From: Bremerella volcania | GTDB taxonomy: Bacteria > Planctomycetota > Planctomycetia > Pirellulales > Pirellulaceae | Assembly: GCF_007748115.1 (NCBI RefSeq) | Contig: NZ_CP036289.1 | Location: 1,612,001 to 1,676,000 of the forward strand | Direction: 5' to 3' | Length of the DNA: 64,000 nt | In this document: positions 17,635 through 25,369 of the stretch, one piece after another | How the letters are laid out: each line of letters starts with the position of its first letter | How positions within the stretch are numbered: position 1 is the first letter of the stretch | Translations under genes and position numbers: made by a program | Notes under the pieces: model-generated | The model's database searches: none | The model's input: the letters and a program-made list of their open reading frames with translations, nothing else | Told to the model about the DNA's origin: nothing

Positions 17635-17776
17635 CCCAGAGAGGATCTCTGGGTCGGCACTGCCGACAAGCGGCTCATCAGTGGAGCTTGTTGAAGAGGG
17701 AAATGTTCTATTCTGTTTGTGCATGATGCACGAGCCGCTTGTGGCCGTTGGCCACCCAGAGAAAAATCTCTCTGGG
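17635..17776. repeat. Mirrored pair of double-hairpin repeats
   Basis: Copy 1 (17635-17676) reads hairpin CCCAGAGA-GGA-TCTCTGGG, then hairpin GTCGG-CACTG-CCGAC, then CAAGCGGCTC. Copy 2 (17732-17776, opposite orientation) reads on the minus strand CCCAGAGA-GATTTT-TCTCTGGG, then GTGGC-CAACG-GCCAC, then CAAGCGGCTC. The outer 11-base words are perfect inverted repeats of each other. The second hairpins differ at two stem positions with both partners changed, so pairing is kept. About 55 bases lie between the copies. Confidence 0.8.
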
Positions 17777-17814
17777 CCACTCCAAGATTTGGATGGAACG
17801 CACCCGGGAAATAG

Positions 17815-17851
17815 AAAAGCGATTACCGTCGTCTTGTCGGTAATCGCTTTT
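17815..17851. terminator. Bidirectional terminator between mscS-type and protoglobin genes
   Basis: AAAAGCGATTACCG (17815-17828) and CGGTAATCGCTTTT (17838-17851) form a perfect 14-base stem with a 9-base loop. A and T runs at both ends let it work on both strands between two converging genes. Confidence 0.88.
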
Positions 17852-17907
17852 AATGTGGGGCCAAGACAATTGCCTGGTTGTCTTGCTGGTGCGCGGGATG
17901 GCCCTTC

Positions 17908-18498
17908 CTAGGCCACGGCTTCGCGCGCTGGTACGTAATGTTTGTTGATCAGATCGTTCTGCAGCCAAAGCAATTTGTTGAACGCACGCAAGGTTTTGAC
18001 TTCCGTCTCTCGATCGAGCCCCAGCCCGGTGATCGTGGCGATCAATGCATCAGCAACAAAACCCATCAACGCGTTCATCTGTACCAGCGGTACATCCAGT
18101 TCTTTGCTGCCGGCGGCCGGCGTGTGGATCTTGCCGACCATGTCCAGGTACATCAACATCTTTTCATCGTACGGCTTGGTAACCAGCGATTCCAAATAAC
18201 GAGCAAGGTGCTGCTTGCGAAACTGGATCTGCTCGTGATCCATCGAGAGGTCTTCGACCGACGTGGGAACGTCCCCTTCATAGCCGTGCTGGCGGGGTAC
18301 GAAGTGTCGCCAGGTGGCATCGTAGCCGTGCAGTTTGTCGTAAACGGCGTCGACCAAGGAAGGGACCAGCGGAGCAAGTGCCCCGGCCGCGCCGTGAATG
18401 GCTTCGATATCATCCCCACCAAAACCCACGAATTCGAGCAAATAGCCGAAACGATAGGCCAAATCTGATTCCAAACGTGCTTCGTCGATCTGTTTCAT
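17908..18498 (-). CDS. Protoglobin-family haem protein
   Basis: A single-domain globin of 196 residues, close to the length of archaeal protoglobins (195). Signatures: DAVYDKLHGYDATWRHFVP (B helix aromatic residues), LSMDHEQIQFRKQHLARYLESL with the likely proximal His97, and the segment MVGKIHTPAAGSKELDVP followed by LVQMNALMGFVADAL. Such proteins bind O2, CO and NO; the physiological role is not settled. There is no signalling domain attached, unlike globin-coupled sensors. The gene is divergent from an Rrf2 regulator, and matching palindromes lie between them, so control by NO or redox state is likely (inference). It ends at a bidirectional terminator. Confidence 0.85.
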   Translation of the reverse strand: MKQIDEARLESDLAYRFGYLLEFVGFGGDDIEAIHGAAGALAPLVPSLVDAVYDKLHGYDATWRHFVPRQHGYEGDVPTSVEDLSMDHEQIQFRKQHLARYLESLVTKPYDEKMLMYLDMVGKIHTPAAGSKELDVPLVQMNALMGFVADALIATITGLGLDRETEVKTLRAFNKLLWLQNDLINKHYVPAREAVA

Positions 18499-18557
18499 GG
18501 CTAACCCAATCGAGTAAGTGACAATCTTAGGCTAAACTGGATGGGGCGGTTACAATT

Positions 18558-18575
18558 CAGGATACCGATGTCCTG
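18558..18575. promoter_or_regulatory. Palindromic operator candidate O1 in the protoglobin/Rrf2 divergon
   Basis: CAGGA-TACCGATG-TCCTG is a perfect 5-base inverted repeat with an 8-base spacer. It lies just upstream of the proposed -35 box of the Rrf2 gene and about 60-77 bases before the protoglobin ATG. Its core shares 11 of 14 bases with O2 at 18606-18621. Confidence 0.6.
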
Positions 18576-18576
18576 T

Positions 18577-18605
18577 TTGTTATTTCAATCTACGATCAGA
18601 ATAAT
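18577..18605 (+). promoter_or_regulatory. Predicted promoter of the Rrf2-family gene
   Basis: TTGTTA (18577-18582), a 17-base spacer, then AATAAT (18600-18605). It is framed by the two palindromes O1 and O2, the layout of an autoregulated promoter. Confidence 0.5.
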
Positions 18606-18621
18606 TGGATGTCAATGTCCA
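18606..18621. promoter_or_regulatory. Palindromic operator candidate O2 in the protoglobin/Rrf2 divergon
   Basis: TGGA-TGTCAATG-TCCA lies directly after the proposed -10 box, where a bound repressor would block the start site. Compared with O1 the shared pattern is GGAT-N2-C-N-ATGTCC. Confidence 0.6.
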
Positions 18622-18646
18622 GTTTGGCTCCTGGTGTGGGAAACCG

Positions 18647-19099
18647 ATGTTTTCACAAACCGTTGAGTATGCATTGCGAGCTGTTTGCCACCTGGCCTAT
18701 ACAGCTCCCGGAAGTTCGACTACCGAAGAAATCGCCAACAGTACCAAGGTACCGATCGCATATCTGTCGAAAGTGCTGCAGGGATTAGTCCGCGCCGGGG
18801 TCGTGAAGTCTCAGCGGGGGGTTGGGGGCGGGATCTCGCTGGTCAAGTCGCCCAAAGAGTTGACGATTCTGGAAGTGGTCAACGCGGTTGACCCGATCGT
18901 GCGGATTTCGACGTGTCCGCTGGGATTGAAGGCGCACGGCAAGAACCTGTGTCCGCTTCATCGCCGTTTGGATAACGCGATGGCCAGTGTGGAAGAAGCG
19001 TTTCGTGACACGACGCTGGCCGAAGTGATCGCCGAACCGACGACCAGTATTCCGTTGTGCGAGTTTCCCGCTGCCCGGCCTACGAATAAGAAGCAGTAA
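18647..19099 (+). CDS. Rrf2-family transcriptional regulator (NsrR/IscR-like)
   Basis: A 150-residue winged-helix regulator. The N-terminal wHTH shows FSQTVEYALRAVCHLAY, then TEEIANSTKVPIAYLSKVLQ and the wing RGVGGGISLVKSPKELTILE. The Fe-S region keeps Cys90 and Cys102 and His105 (CPLGLKAHGKNLCPLH), but the middle position of the usual 6+6 Cys spacing is Ala96. With IscR as guide, Cys90, Cys102 and His105 match three of four ligands. ATG 18647 is preferred over TTG 18605 because the domain starts there and the upstream codons lie inside operator O2. It is divergent from the protoglobin gene. Confidence 0.9.
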   Translation: MFSQTVEYALRAVCHLAYTAPGSSTTEEIANSTKVPIAYLSKVLQGLVRAGVVKSQRGVGGGISLVKSPKELTILEVVNAVDPIVRISTCPLGLKAHGKNLCPLHRRLDNAMASVEEAFRDTTLAEVIAEPTTSIPLCEFPAARPTNKKQ

Positions 19100-19117
19100 C
19101 CGGCACCGCGCATCCAA

Positions 19118-19157
19118 GAGACCCGGCTAAGATCGTTCGTCGGGCCTCTTTCTATTT
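19118..19157 (+). terminator. Terminator of the Rrf2-family gene
   Basis: GAG-A-CCCG (19118-19125) pairs with CGGG-C-CTC (19141-19148) with one mismatch; TTTCTATTT follows. It lies 19 bases after the stop codon. Confidence 0.7.
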
Positions 19158-19385
19158 CTAGCGAGCTTTCTTGACCGGTCGTCGCGGCGCGGCCTCATCC
19201 GCTTTCATCTCCGCTTGGATGTCTGCTAGCAAAGGGCTGCGAGTGAGGGCTCTGGATAAGGTTTCCCGATTGGCACGATCGAGAAGTCGACAAATTCCGA
19301 TTTCTCCAATGATTCGTATGATGCAAGCATGAAGAGTCACTGTGGGGGATGCCGAGAAATGACTACAACGGCTGCGTTTGCGCAT
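19158..19385 (-). CDS. Doubtful small reading frame
   Basis: A 75-residue frame in the 336-base gap between the Rrf2 gene and the outer-membrane protein gene. It starts with a basic, Cys-containing stretch (MRKRSRCSHF) and ends Lys/Arg-rich (PRRPVKKAR). No domain, signal peptide or ribosome site is visible. The middle (CRLLDRANRETLSRALTRSP) has a helix-like composition. It may be a real basic protein or chance. Otherwise the gap holds only the Rrf2 terminator and the upstream region of the next gene. Confidence 0.25.
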   Translation of the reverse strand: MRKRSRCSHFSASPTVTLHACIIRIIGEIGICRLLDRANRETLSRALTRSPLLADIQAEMKADEAAPRRPVKKAR

Positions 19386-19435
19386 GGACGTAGCGAACCC
19401 CCTAATCGCCTGTGAATCAAATCAAGGACGAACCC

Positions 19436-20752
19436 ATGGATTGCCGCTTTTGGATGGTGGCGCTGGCTGCCCTGATGGCGTCTGTTGTCTCGACTTCAAC
19501 GAGTCTGGCAGCCGACTGTGGTTGCGCACCAAAGAAATGCCAATGCGTCAGTCCTTGTCCGCCGTCGCCATGCCAGCCGAGCCCTTACTATCAGGCTCCA
19601 AGCGACGACGATTCCCAGGCCCCCATGATCCCCATGGACGACATGCCCATGACGGATGACCTGACGCAGCCGGCCGATGATCTTCCGCCGATGCCATCGC
19701 CGGCGACCACGTTTGCCACATCCACCCAGTTTGCCTCTGCTTCAGAAGGCGTTGGTTTCCGCAACGCGACCATTGGTGACTTCTTCGGCAACACGGCACG
19801 CATTGCGGGCCCCAGCTATGGCGGTACCTTGCCCGAAAATGGTTTTAACGTCCCAATTGGTGGTGGCGATCGGCGCTACAAGATTACCGAAAATGTGAGC
19901 CCGATCCCTGTCGATCGTTGGTTCGTCAACTATAACCACTTCAGCCAGCCGGTCCGCAACATCAGCCGCGAGGGCATTGACGTTGATCGTGTGACGCTCG
20001 GTTTTGAAAAGACCATCCTAGACGGTTCGTCTTCGATCGAATTTCGTTTGCCGATCGTGGGTGGTCTCGATTCGTCGCAACAGCTCAACGCATCGGGCGA
20101 TCAATCGGACGTCGAATTCGGCAACATGAACCTGGTCTTCAAGAGTATCCTCTATCAATGTGGCGATCAGTCGGCCGTGACTGCCGGTCTGACCTTGAAC
20201 CTGCCAACGGCAAGGGATGGTCACCTGCTGGATGGTACGGGCAATACGATCGCAGTGGTTGACAATCAATCGGTCCACCTGCTTCCCTTTGTTGCCTACT
20301 TTCGTCAGCACTCGTCACGGACCTGGTCGACGGCCATCATGCAACTCGACTTCGACCTGAATGGTTCGACGTTCCTTCTGCCGGATACTGCAAGCGACAT
20401 CGAGTTTGGCCGTTATCAGGAACAGAACTTCCTGTACCTAGACTACTCGGTTGGTCACTGGTTCTACGAAGATTGTTCTGGATGCGGCTTTATTCGCCGC
20501 GCAGCCGTCATTGGTGAGCTTCACTATTCGACCACCATCAACGACACCGACTTGACCAGTGCCGGTCCTTCGGTTGGCGACGTGGTGACCAACCCGTTCA
20601 ATCGCATTGACGTGCTCAATGCAACGGCTGGTCTTCGCTTTCAGCTGGGCAACGACTACCTGCTAACGGTCGCAGGCGTGGCTCCGCTGAAAGATGGCGA
20701 GAACAAGCTGTTCGACAGCGAAATTGCCGTTCTTCTGACGCGTACTTTTTAA
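19436..20752 (+). CDS. Putative outer-membrane beta-barrel protein, planctomycete-specific
   Basis: A 438-residue exported protein. The signal peptide is at residues 1-26 (cleavage near SLAAD). Residues 27-50 are Cys- and Pro-rich (DCGCAPKKCQCVSPCPPSPC), followed by a low-complexity Asp/Pro/Met linker to about residue 85. The rest alternates polar and hydrophobic residues as in beta-barrels (RWFVNYNHFSQPV, VDRVTLGFEKTILDG, IEFRLPIVGG, and so on) and ends LLTRTF with the terminal Phe typical of outer-membrane proteins. I know no named family for it; the barrel is inferred. Cys-rich N-termini can link to planctomycete cell-wall proteins by disulfides. It converges with the next gene at 10 bases. 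Confidence 0.7.
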   Translation: MDCRFWMVALAALMASVVSTSTSLAADCGCAPKKCQCVSPCPPSPCQPSPYYQAPSDDDSQAPMIPMDDMPMTDDLTQPADDLPPMPSPATTFATSTQFASASEGVGFRNATIGDFFGNTARIAGPSYGGTLPENGFNVPIGGGDRRYKITENVSPIPVDRWFVNYNHFSQPVRNISREGIDVDRVTLGFEKTILDGSSSIEFRLPIVGGLDSSQQLNASGDQSDVEFGNMNLVFKSILYQCGDQSAVTAGLTLNLPTARDGHLLDGTGNTIAVVDNQSVHLLPFVAYFRQHSSRTWSTAIMQLDFDLNGSTFLLPDTASDIEFGRYQEQNFLYLDYSVGHWFYEDCSGCGFIRRAAVIGELHYSTTINDTDLTSAGPSVGDVVTNPFNRIDVLNATAGLRFQLGNDYLLTVAGVAPLKDGENKLFDSEIAVLLTRTF

Positions 20753-20762
20753 TCCGCGTCCC

Positions 20763-22541
20763 CTAAAAGATACCACTCCCGCCCGCGGTTGAATCGACCG
20801 TCGGCGGGTTTTCGCCTGGTGCTTGCAGTGGCTGGCCAGAAGCAGGCATTGGCTGAGGTTGAGATTCCTCTTCTTCAATTGGCGGCGCGATGAGGCCTTG
20901 GCTGGCCAGGTAACTGGCGACCGTTCGCTGCACGTCGCGGCTCTGACGCACGAACACACCATTGTGGGTCGCGTCGGCGAAGTACTCTTCGCCAGCCCAA
21001 CTCTGCGGAGCAACGACTTGTTTCAAACGCTCGGCGATGCGCGCGAACTTTTCTCGTGAGAACTCCCCGGCACGCGATTTCTCCGGGGTATACGACACCA
21101 CAATGATGCTCTCGCCAGCGGCCGGTTCCGGCGCGTTTTCCGGGCGGCTAATGGGGGCTGGCGTCAACGGTTGATAGCTCGCTTGCGGCTCGGCTGGGCT
21201 TACTTTCGGTTGAGCTTTGCGGACCTGTTCCAGTAGTTCAGCCACTTTGCGATGCACGTCCCCTATCTGCGAGACCACCAGGCAATCGGCGTAAGGGAAA
21301 GGGGCCAGGGAGCCTGGGCCCCCGAGCTCTTCCCACGATTCCGGTTCGACCGTGGTGGTAATAGCGTCAATCAAACGATCGAACTCACCAGTCACGCCGC
21401 GTTTGGTCAACTCTCTTCCGGTGATCGAATCGTACCGCACGAGATCCTTTACCGGATAAAGAAACGTTTTAAGCTCGCTCTCGGCTTCTTCGGGAGTGGT
21501 GACGATCACGACTTCTCCCAGGATCATCGTCGTCAGCTCAAGCCTCTCCAGCATGACGTCGAGCATGTAGTCGATGTTCGCATCGCTCAGTTGCATCGTG
21601 ACAGGCACATCGTTCGATAGGCCGACGTCTTCAAGTGCCCGGTTATCGATGAACATCGGTATGCGGCTGAAGTTCGACATCGCCGCGATCGAACTTCCGA
21701 GCGGGGCGTCGGTCAGCGTGATCGTGGTGCGTACCTGACGTAGTCGCCGGGCCACTTGAGCCTCTTGCTGGGCATAGGGAGAAACCGACATCATCACCGG
21801 CAGATCCCCTTGGCGAGGAGACTTCTGCACGCGCCTTAGTGCGGCAAACAGCCCTTGGATATGGCGATGGTTTTGATAGGTCTGAGAGATGATGACTCCA
21901 TTGCGAAGCTGGGCAATGCTACCTGGGCCGCCTAACTCTTCCCACGATTCGGGGTCCATGCAAGTCGTGAGCATCTGGATCAGAAAGTCATAGTTTGGAT
22001 TGGGATCGTTGAAGATGTCTTCGGCGGCGTAAAACCTGGTACGCAGGCTCGACTCTTCCTCCTCCGGAGTGGTGATGATGACACTACCGGTATCCATCAC
22101 AAAGACCAGGTCCAATTCTTTCAGCATCAAGTACAAGAGCGTCTCCGCCGCAACCTCGGGAAGATTGAACGTGACGGGCGTATCAGTGCTGAGCCCGACG
22201 TCTTCCAACGCCCGCTCATCGATCCGCATTGGAATGCCCGTCCGCTGCGTAAAAATTTGAGCCACCTGGTCCAACGGCATGTCGACGACCTGCAGCCCCA
22301 ACCGCGCGGCTTGAACTCGCTTCTCGATCGCGTCGACTTGCTGATACTCCAGCGATTCGGACCGTGGTGGGACAAGGGCAGGAGGCTGGGGAGAGTCGAG
22401 AGGATTGGCTTCGATCTGAAACGCTGGGCCAAACTGAGCCATCGCAGCGCCCCATGGCAGAAAACCGAGCAGGCAAGCGATCAGTACGGAGCGGTATGGG
22501 CTTTGTGCAAAGGATGGCGTTGGTGACATGCGACTTTCCAT
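20763..22541 (-). CDS. Secreted protein with tandem STN/secretin-N-like modules, paralogue 1
   Basis: 592 residues, signal peptide at about 16-35 (LIACLLGFLPWGAAMA). It consists of repeated units. Sub-module A (82-160 and 271-350) resembles the STN/secretin N0 fold: a V-D-M-PLDQVAQIF helix, IPMRIDERALEDVGLS, then LLYLMLKELDLVF and VIITTPEE. Sub-module B (183-240, 385-443 and a third at about 475-550) has ESWEELGGPGS, a VVSQ strand and H-x-x-I-x-x-LL helix, like a secretin N1 ring domain. No secretin pore domain exists. Function unknown; periplasmic ring-like or protein-binding scaffolds are possible. Last gene of a three-paralogue array; paralogue 2 ends only 6 bases before its start. Confidence 0.82.
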   Translation of the reverse strand: MESRMSPTPSFAQSPYRSVLIACLLGFLPWGAAMAQFGPAFQIEANPLDSPQPPALVPPRSESLEYQQVDAIEKRVQAARLGLQVVDMPLDQVAQIFTQRTGIPMRIDERALEDVGLSTDTPVTFNLPEVAAETLLYLMLKELDLVFVMDTGSVIITTPEEEESSLRTRFYAAEDIFNDPNPNYDFLIQMLTTCMDPESWEELGGPGSIAQLRNGVIISQTYQNHRHIQGLFAALRRVQKSPRQGDLPVMMSVSPYAQQEAQVARRLRQVRTTITLTDAPLGSSIAAMSNFSRIPMFIDNRALEDVGLSNDVPVTMQLSDANIDYMLDVMLERLELTTMILGEVVIVTTPEEAESELKTFLYPVKDLVRYDSITGRELTKRGVTGEFDRLIDAITTTVEPESWEELGGPGSLAPFPYADCLVVSQIGDVHRKVAELLEQVRKAQPKVSPAEPQASYQPLTPAPISRPENAPEPAAGESIIVVSYTPEKSRAGEFSREKFARIAERLKQVVAPQSWAGEEYFADATHNGVFVRQSRDVQRTVASYLASQGLIAPPIEEEESQPQPMPASGQPLQAPGENPPTVDSTAGGSGIF

Positions 22542-22547
22542 TGTCTT

Positions 22548-24374
22548 TTAAAAAACTCCGCCTGACTGTGGAACAGGGGTGCTGCTTGCCGGGGCGGGCG
22601 TGGGATCATGCGACGGTGCAGGTTGAGGAGTCGAGTTATTGTTGTCGTTGTTTCCTATGCGATTTCCCAGGTTGCCGGAATCATTTTGCCAAGGGAAACG
22701 CTTCGATTCATCCGTTCCTAGTTGCGACCAGAATTGTTGTATTTGCCGTTGGATATCACGCCGATGCCGGACAATCATCTTGGTTTGGGTGACATCGATG
22801 AAATAGGAATCATCGTTCCAGGTGCCTTGGCCAATGAGCTTTTGAATTCGAAGGGAGATTGCGTTCAATTCTTCTGAGGTGAACTTGGGGTTTCCCTGAC
22901 GATCACGCGGGACGGTGTAAAACATCATCAGGATCGTCTCGTCTGCCAGGCGAATTCTTTCGGCGAGTTCCTTCGGATCGAGTGGCTTTTGATGGTTGCG
23001 AATCGATTGCAGCAGAGCGGCGATCTGTTGATGAGCTTGTTGGGACTGCGAAACGACCAGGCAATCGGCCGCTTGAAAGTAGGTGATCGAACCAGGGCCA
23101 CCGAGTTCTTCCCACGAATTGGATTCGACGTGAATGGCAATCGCTTGGCCCACGTCTTCGATCCGACTGGGAAGCTCAGGAATGTCCCAGACGCGTAAGC
23201 TTGAAGGCCAACCGCCGTACCCAAAGCCCCCTCCAAATCCCTGGGAATTATATTTCGCGGTCGCATCGATCAGCTTGCGTACGTCGCTATTTTCCGGGTT
23301 CAATCCATTCCAGGTCAAATCACGAACGGGATAGACCCGCACCTCGAGTTCGCTCTCCGCTTCTTCGGGCGTGGTGATAACGACCACTTCCCCTGTAGTG
23401 AACCAAGCCAGCTCGAACTGCTCTGCCAGCACGTTTAATGCGTGGTGAATGCTGGTATCTTGTAGCGATAAATTGATGGAGTCTTCGAGGCTTGCGCCGA
23501 CGTCTTCGAGGGCACGGCGCTCGATATAGAAGGGAATGGAAGTTTGCTTTTCGAAAAGCTGGGAGACTTCGACCAGTGGTAACTGATCGACTTCCAGATT
23601 CATCTTGGTGTGGAGAAGCTTGTCTCGAATGGCCGCGGATGCTTGGCCTGATGGAGTGGCGATCAGGGCCTTGGTTGGGTATTCATTTGCGGGCAAGCGT
23701 TTGGCCTCGCGTAAGACGGCCAGCAGGCCTACAATCTTTTGATGGACTTCCAGCGTTTGCCGTAGGATGATTCCATTTTGGTAGGGCATGATCGATGAGG
23801 GCCCAGTCTCTTCGTACCACGCCTCCGGTTCGATAACAGACGTCAACAAATAGATGATTGAGTCGTAATCGCGATTCGGACCAGGAATGATTTCTTCGAA
23901 GTTATAGAATCTGGCGAGAACCTTCTCCTCGGCCTCATTAGGAGTGGTGATGACGATTCCTTCCGCTTCGATAACGTACGTCAAGTCGTACTCTTTCAGC
24001 AGCAGCCGCAGGAGCGTATCGGCCGAAACCTCAGTTAGTGTGAAGTAGACCGGAGTATCCTTGGACAAGCCGATATCTTCGAGCCCGCGATCGTGCAGGC
24101 GAATGGGGATGCCGAACTGGGCCGAAAGGAGCTGGGTAACTTCCTGCAGTGGTAGGTCTTGAACGTCCAGCTTGGCCCGGCTGGTCCGAAGTTGGGTTTC
24201 GATCTTCGCGATGCGCTGTACTTCGGAAAGGGCCGATGGGTCAGCGATTGTTCGAATGGTTGGTGTCTCTTCGGAGCTCACTTGCTGACCGAAGCCAGGG
24301 GCAGCAAGTAAAAAGAAGAGCAGTATCCGAAGCGTGAATCGTAATAAGTTAACGGGAGTCAGATCGGGGAACAT
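22548..24374 (-). CDS. Secreted protein with tandem STN/secretin-N-like modules, paralogue 2
   Basis: 608 residues with a signal peptide (about 10-29, LRILLFFLLAAPGFGQ). It has the same order A-B-A-B-B as paralogue 1: first A with LDVQDLPLQEVTQLLSAQFG and ALEDIGLS-like words, B with EPEAWYEETGPSSIM and QTLEVHQKIVGLLAVLR, second A with ALEDVGASLEDSINLS and VVVITTPEEAES, B with SNSWEELGGPGSITY and CLVVSQSQQAHQQIAALL, then a final B-like part (GTWNDDSYFIDVTQTKMIV). An Asn/Pro-rich low-complexity tail follows and ends in GGVF. Gap to the upstream paralogue 3 is 53 bases, so they form one operon. Confidence 0.82.
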   Translation of the reverse strand: MFPDLTPVNLLRFTLRILLFFLLAAPGFGQQVSSEETPTIRTIADPSALSEVQRIAKIETQLRTSRAKLDVQDLPLQEVTQLLSAQFGIPIRLHDRGLEDIGLSKDTPVYFTLTEVSADTLLRLLLKEYDLTYVIEAEGIVITTPNEAEEKVLARFYNFEEIIPGPNRDYDSIIYLLTSVIEPEAWYEETGPSSIMPYQNGIILRQTLEVHQKIVGLLAVLREAKRLPANEYPTKALIATPSGQASAAIRDKLLHTKMNLEVDQLPLVEVSQLFEKQTSIPFYIERRALEDVGASLEDSINLSLQDTSIHHALNVLAEQFELAWFTTGEVVVITTPEEAESELEVRVYPVRDLTWNGLNPENSDVRKLIDATAKYNSQGFGGGFGYGGWPSSLRVWDIPELPSRIEDVGQAIAIHVESNSWEELGGPGSITYFQAADCLVVSQSQQAHQQIAALLQSIRNHQKPLDPKELAERIRLADETILMMFYTVPRDRQGNPKFTSEELNAISLRIQKLIGQGTWNDDSYFIDVTQTKMIVRHRRDIQRQIQQFWSQLGTDESKRFPWQNDSGNLGNRIGNNDNNNSTPQPAPSHDPTPAPASSTPVPQSGGVF

Positions 24375-24427
24375 GCGGCACCCACTAACAGCGGTTGATT
24401 AAACGGAAAGATTCCAACGAACGCGAA

Positions 24428-25369
24428 TTAAAAGAATCCGCCTTGCTGACCGTCGGCCGGGGCCTGGGATGACGATCCAAAGCCGCCTGGCTCCTTGTTG
24501 GGGGACGGATTCTGGGTGCTGTTGGTTCCATCGCTGGAGTAGGTTGCCGGAGGCGCCAGCGGAGGACTGGGCAGGCCGACGCCGATTTGGTCGAAGAATT
24601 TTGAGATCTTCTCGTGAACATCCCGCTGATGTCGGACGATCAGGCCTCGTTGCGTCGCAATGATGAAGTGGTCCGTATTGTCCCAGGTATCAGGCTCGAT
24701 CAACGGTTTGACTTGATCGGCAATCGCCTGGAAGTCTTCGCGGTTGAGATCGGAATTGGAATCACTTACCTGGTACGGCTGATACTGGGCCGTGATTACC
24801 TGCTTGCCGAGTTGTTCGATTTGCTGCGTCAATTTGGCTGCGTCAGACGGGTTTCTCTGTGTGCGGACTTGCTCGAGCAGTTCGGCAATTGTTTCGTGTA
24901 TTTCACGGGTTTGCGCCACCACCAGGCAGTCGCCCAAGGGGCAATCGGCGATGGCGCCTGGTCCGCCGTATTCTTCCCACGAGTCAGGCTGGATGGACGA
25001 GGTGATCGACCTGATCAGGTTGTCGAAGTCGGGCATCTCGGGCAGATCGGTCGATTTAAGATCGGTTCTGCCTGCCGCATGGAATAGGTCTTCGGGAGAC
25101 CAGCGAGTCAACTGCCAGAGCCTCGTTCGGAGATTCGCATCACGAATGTCGAGACCGTGCCAAACGAGGTCGCGCACCGGATAGACGCGGATTTCCAACT
25201 CGCTTTCAGCCTCCGCGGCCGCCGTCACGACGATCATTCCCCGGACCGAGTACCAGACAAGGTCATACTGCTGGGAAAGAATCGAGAGCGTTTGTTTCGC
25301 GGATAGCTCTTTCGACTGGATCGAAATTGGCTGATCCGAGGTGATGCCGATGCACGGCGATTGCGCCAT
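24428..25369 (-). pseudogene. STN-module paralogue 3, C-terminal fragment (split by ISAs1 element)
   Basis: This frame carries the second A sub-module from its middle on (SDQPISIQSKELSAKQTL, IVVTAAAEAESELEIRVYPV), a B sub-module (QPDSWEEYGGPGAI, CLVVAQTREIHETIAELLEQ), a third B (EPDTWDNTDHFIIATQRGLI) and a Ser/Pro/Gly-rich tail ending GGFF. Genuine gene sequence begins at 25342; the first nine codons (25369-25343) belong to the insertion sequence and its target duplication. Joined to the fragment upstream (27469-26612), it gives an intact in-frame 590-codon gene. As it stands it has no signal peptide, so any product would stay in the cytoplasm. Confidence 0.9.

Noticed and set aside
20763-24374. 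Reading the paralogues as GspD/PilQ-type secretins
   Set aside because: Only N-domain-like modules are present; no C-terminal secretin beta-barrel and no type II secretion genes are nearby.
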